A stretch of DNA of 64,000 nucleotides, from positions 62,001 to 126,000 of the forward strand of contig JAUIFF010000007.1 of assembly GCA_030429545.1 (NCBI GenBank). The letters are read 5' to 3'. Position numbers and translations under genes: made by a program. Below are positions 63,578 to 64,000 of the stretch, one piece after another; the stretch's first letter is position 1, and every line of letters begins with the position of its first letter. Below the pieces are notes generated by a model. The model saw only the letters and a list, made by a program, of their open reading frames with translations. It made no database searches and was not told the origin of the DNA. The DNA is from Polyangia bacterium (lineage in GTDB: Bacteria > Myxococcota_A > Polyangia > Nannocystales > Nannocystaceae).

Positions 63578-64000
63578 ATGGACACCCCGGCACATACAAT
63601 GCATCTACAAGTGACTTCCGGGCGTGGTCCGGCCCAGTGCCAGTGGGTGGTTTCGCAGGTTGTCGACGAGCTGTGCCGCGAGGCGCCCGAGCTTGGCCTG
63701 CGGGCCGAGGTCGTCGCCTTTTTGCCGGGCAAACACGAGGACACGCTGAGGTCTGCGGTTATCGAAATTCGGGGCCCCACCAGTCACGTTTCGGGTTTTG
63801 TCGACTCGTGGGTGGGTACGATTCAGTGGGTCGGCAAGGACCAGTTTCGTGACTATCGCCGGCGTAAAAATTGGTTTGTTGGCGTCCATCCGTGCCAGCT
63901 CGCTACTGCCCCTGCCATCGAGCTACGCGCCGAAGACCTCGTGGTCGAAACCATGCGTGGTAGCGGCCCCGGCGGGCAAAATGTCAACCGTCGCGAAACG
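63578..64000 (+). CDS. prfH: peptide chain release factor homolog PrfH (cut by window end)
   Basis: The start of the protein matches PrfH: LQVTSGRGPAQCQWVV, RSAVIEIRG, WVGTIQWVG, RRKNWFVGVHP and MRGSGPGGQNVNRRET. GGQ is the peptidyl-tRNA hydrolysis motif. RtcB-PrfH pairs rescue ribosomes whose 16S decoding centre has been cut by a ribotoxin, then reseal the RNA. ATG 63578 and ATG 63599 are both in frame; the second would put the TGYANNTRCA motif (63600) across the start. The gene continues past 64000. Confidence 0.93.
   Translation, partial: MDTPAHTMHLQVTSGRGPAQCQWVVSQVVDELCREAPELGLRAEVVAFLPGKHEDTLRSAVIEIRGPTSHVSGFVDSWVGTIQWVGKDQFRDYRRRKNWFVGVHPCQLATAPAIELRAEDLVVETMRGSGPGGQNVNRRET

Overview
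The window looks like a chromosomal segment of a GC-rich (by eye a little above 60% G+C) Gram-negative predator-type bacterium of the Myxococcota, most likely near the Nannocystaceae. The grounds are indirect: many lipoproteins whose lipobox is followed by a long Thr/Ser/Asp/Glu/Pro linker, a secreted protein with a Cys-hydrophobic-Arg C-terminal sorting tail of MYXO-CTERM type, a eukaryote-like Ser/Thr kinase, a PP2C phosphatase, and a menaquinone-only style gene set. No rRNA, tRNA, CRISPR array, prophage or complete insertion sequence was seen.

Layout. 1-7.2 kb: a tightly packed menaquinone operon (menD, menA, menC, menE, polyprenyl diphosphate synthase, menG/ubiE) with ATGA start/stop overlaps, ending in a 105-bp tandem duplication that reaches into the convergent class II DAHP synthase gene. 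8.8-24.1 kb: envelope and accessory genes: EF-hand-like and linker lipoproteins, a TPR metallopeptidase, a zinc-ribbon lipoprotein with YGVP motifs, a metallophosphatase lipoprotein, a HEAT-repeat protein, a MYXO-CTERM-like protein, an LRR lipoprotein, a large M16 peptidase and a YbgC-like thioesterase. 24.2-31.8 kb: a pentapeptide-repeat lipoprotein, a SanA-like protein, two small unknown genes, the XPB helicase-Bax1 nuclease pair, and a vWA lipoprotein. 32-37 kb: an MscS channel preceded by a 1241-residue membrane protein that combines a coiled coil, six membrane segments and a P-loop NTPase. 37-43 kb: a SUFU-domain protein with a GT-C-like membrane protein, an MBOAT/SGNH acyl-transfer pair, a PHA-granule-family protein and a solitary DpnA-like adenine methyltransferase. 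43-52.5 kb: a radical SAM/SPASM protein divergent from a molybdopterin oxidoreductase, a CAP lipoprotein, a GspC-like PDZ lipoprotein, an SDR and M48 peptidase pair, a spermidine-synthase-like lipoprotein and a PP2C phosphatase. 52.8-57.7 kb: the PrkA / DUF444 / SpoVR stress cluster, here divergently arranged. 57.8-64 kb: a lipoprotein, a Sir2 deacylase with a degenerate zinc site, a Ser/Thr kinase, a conserved protein of unknown function, and RtcB followed by PrfH (cut by the window end), an RNA/ribosome repair pair.

Two genome-scale signals stand out beyond the genes. First, a palindromic decamer TGYANNTRCA occurs 37 times by hand count, in genes and between them, mostly in one reading phase that forces A/T wobble bases in a GC-rich background; this looks like selection on DNA rather than protein. 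Second, two related 159-160 bp inverted-repeat elements with GCAGCCCG ends abut CTAG and each supplies the TAG stop of a neighbouring minus-strand gene. Both are reported as findings.
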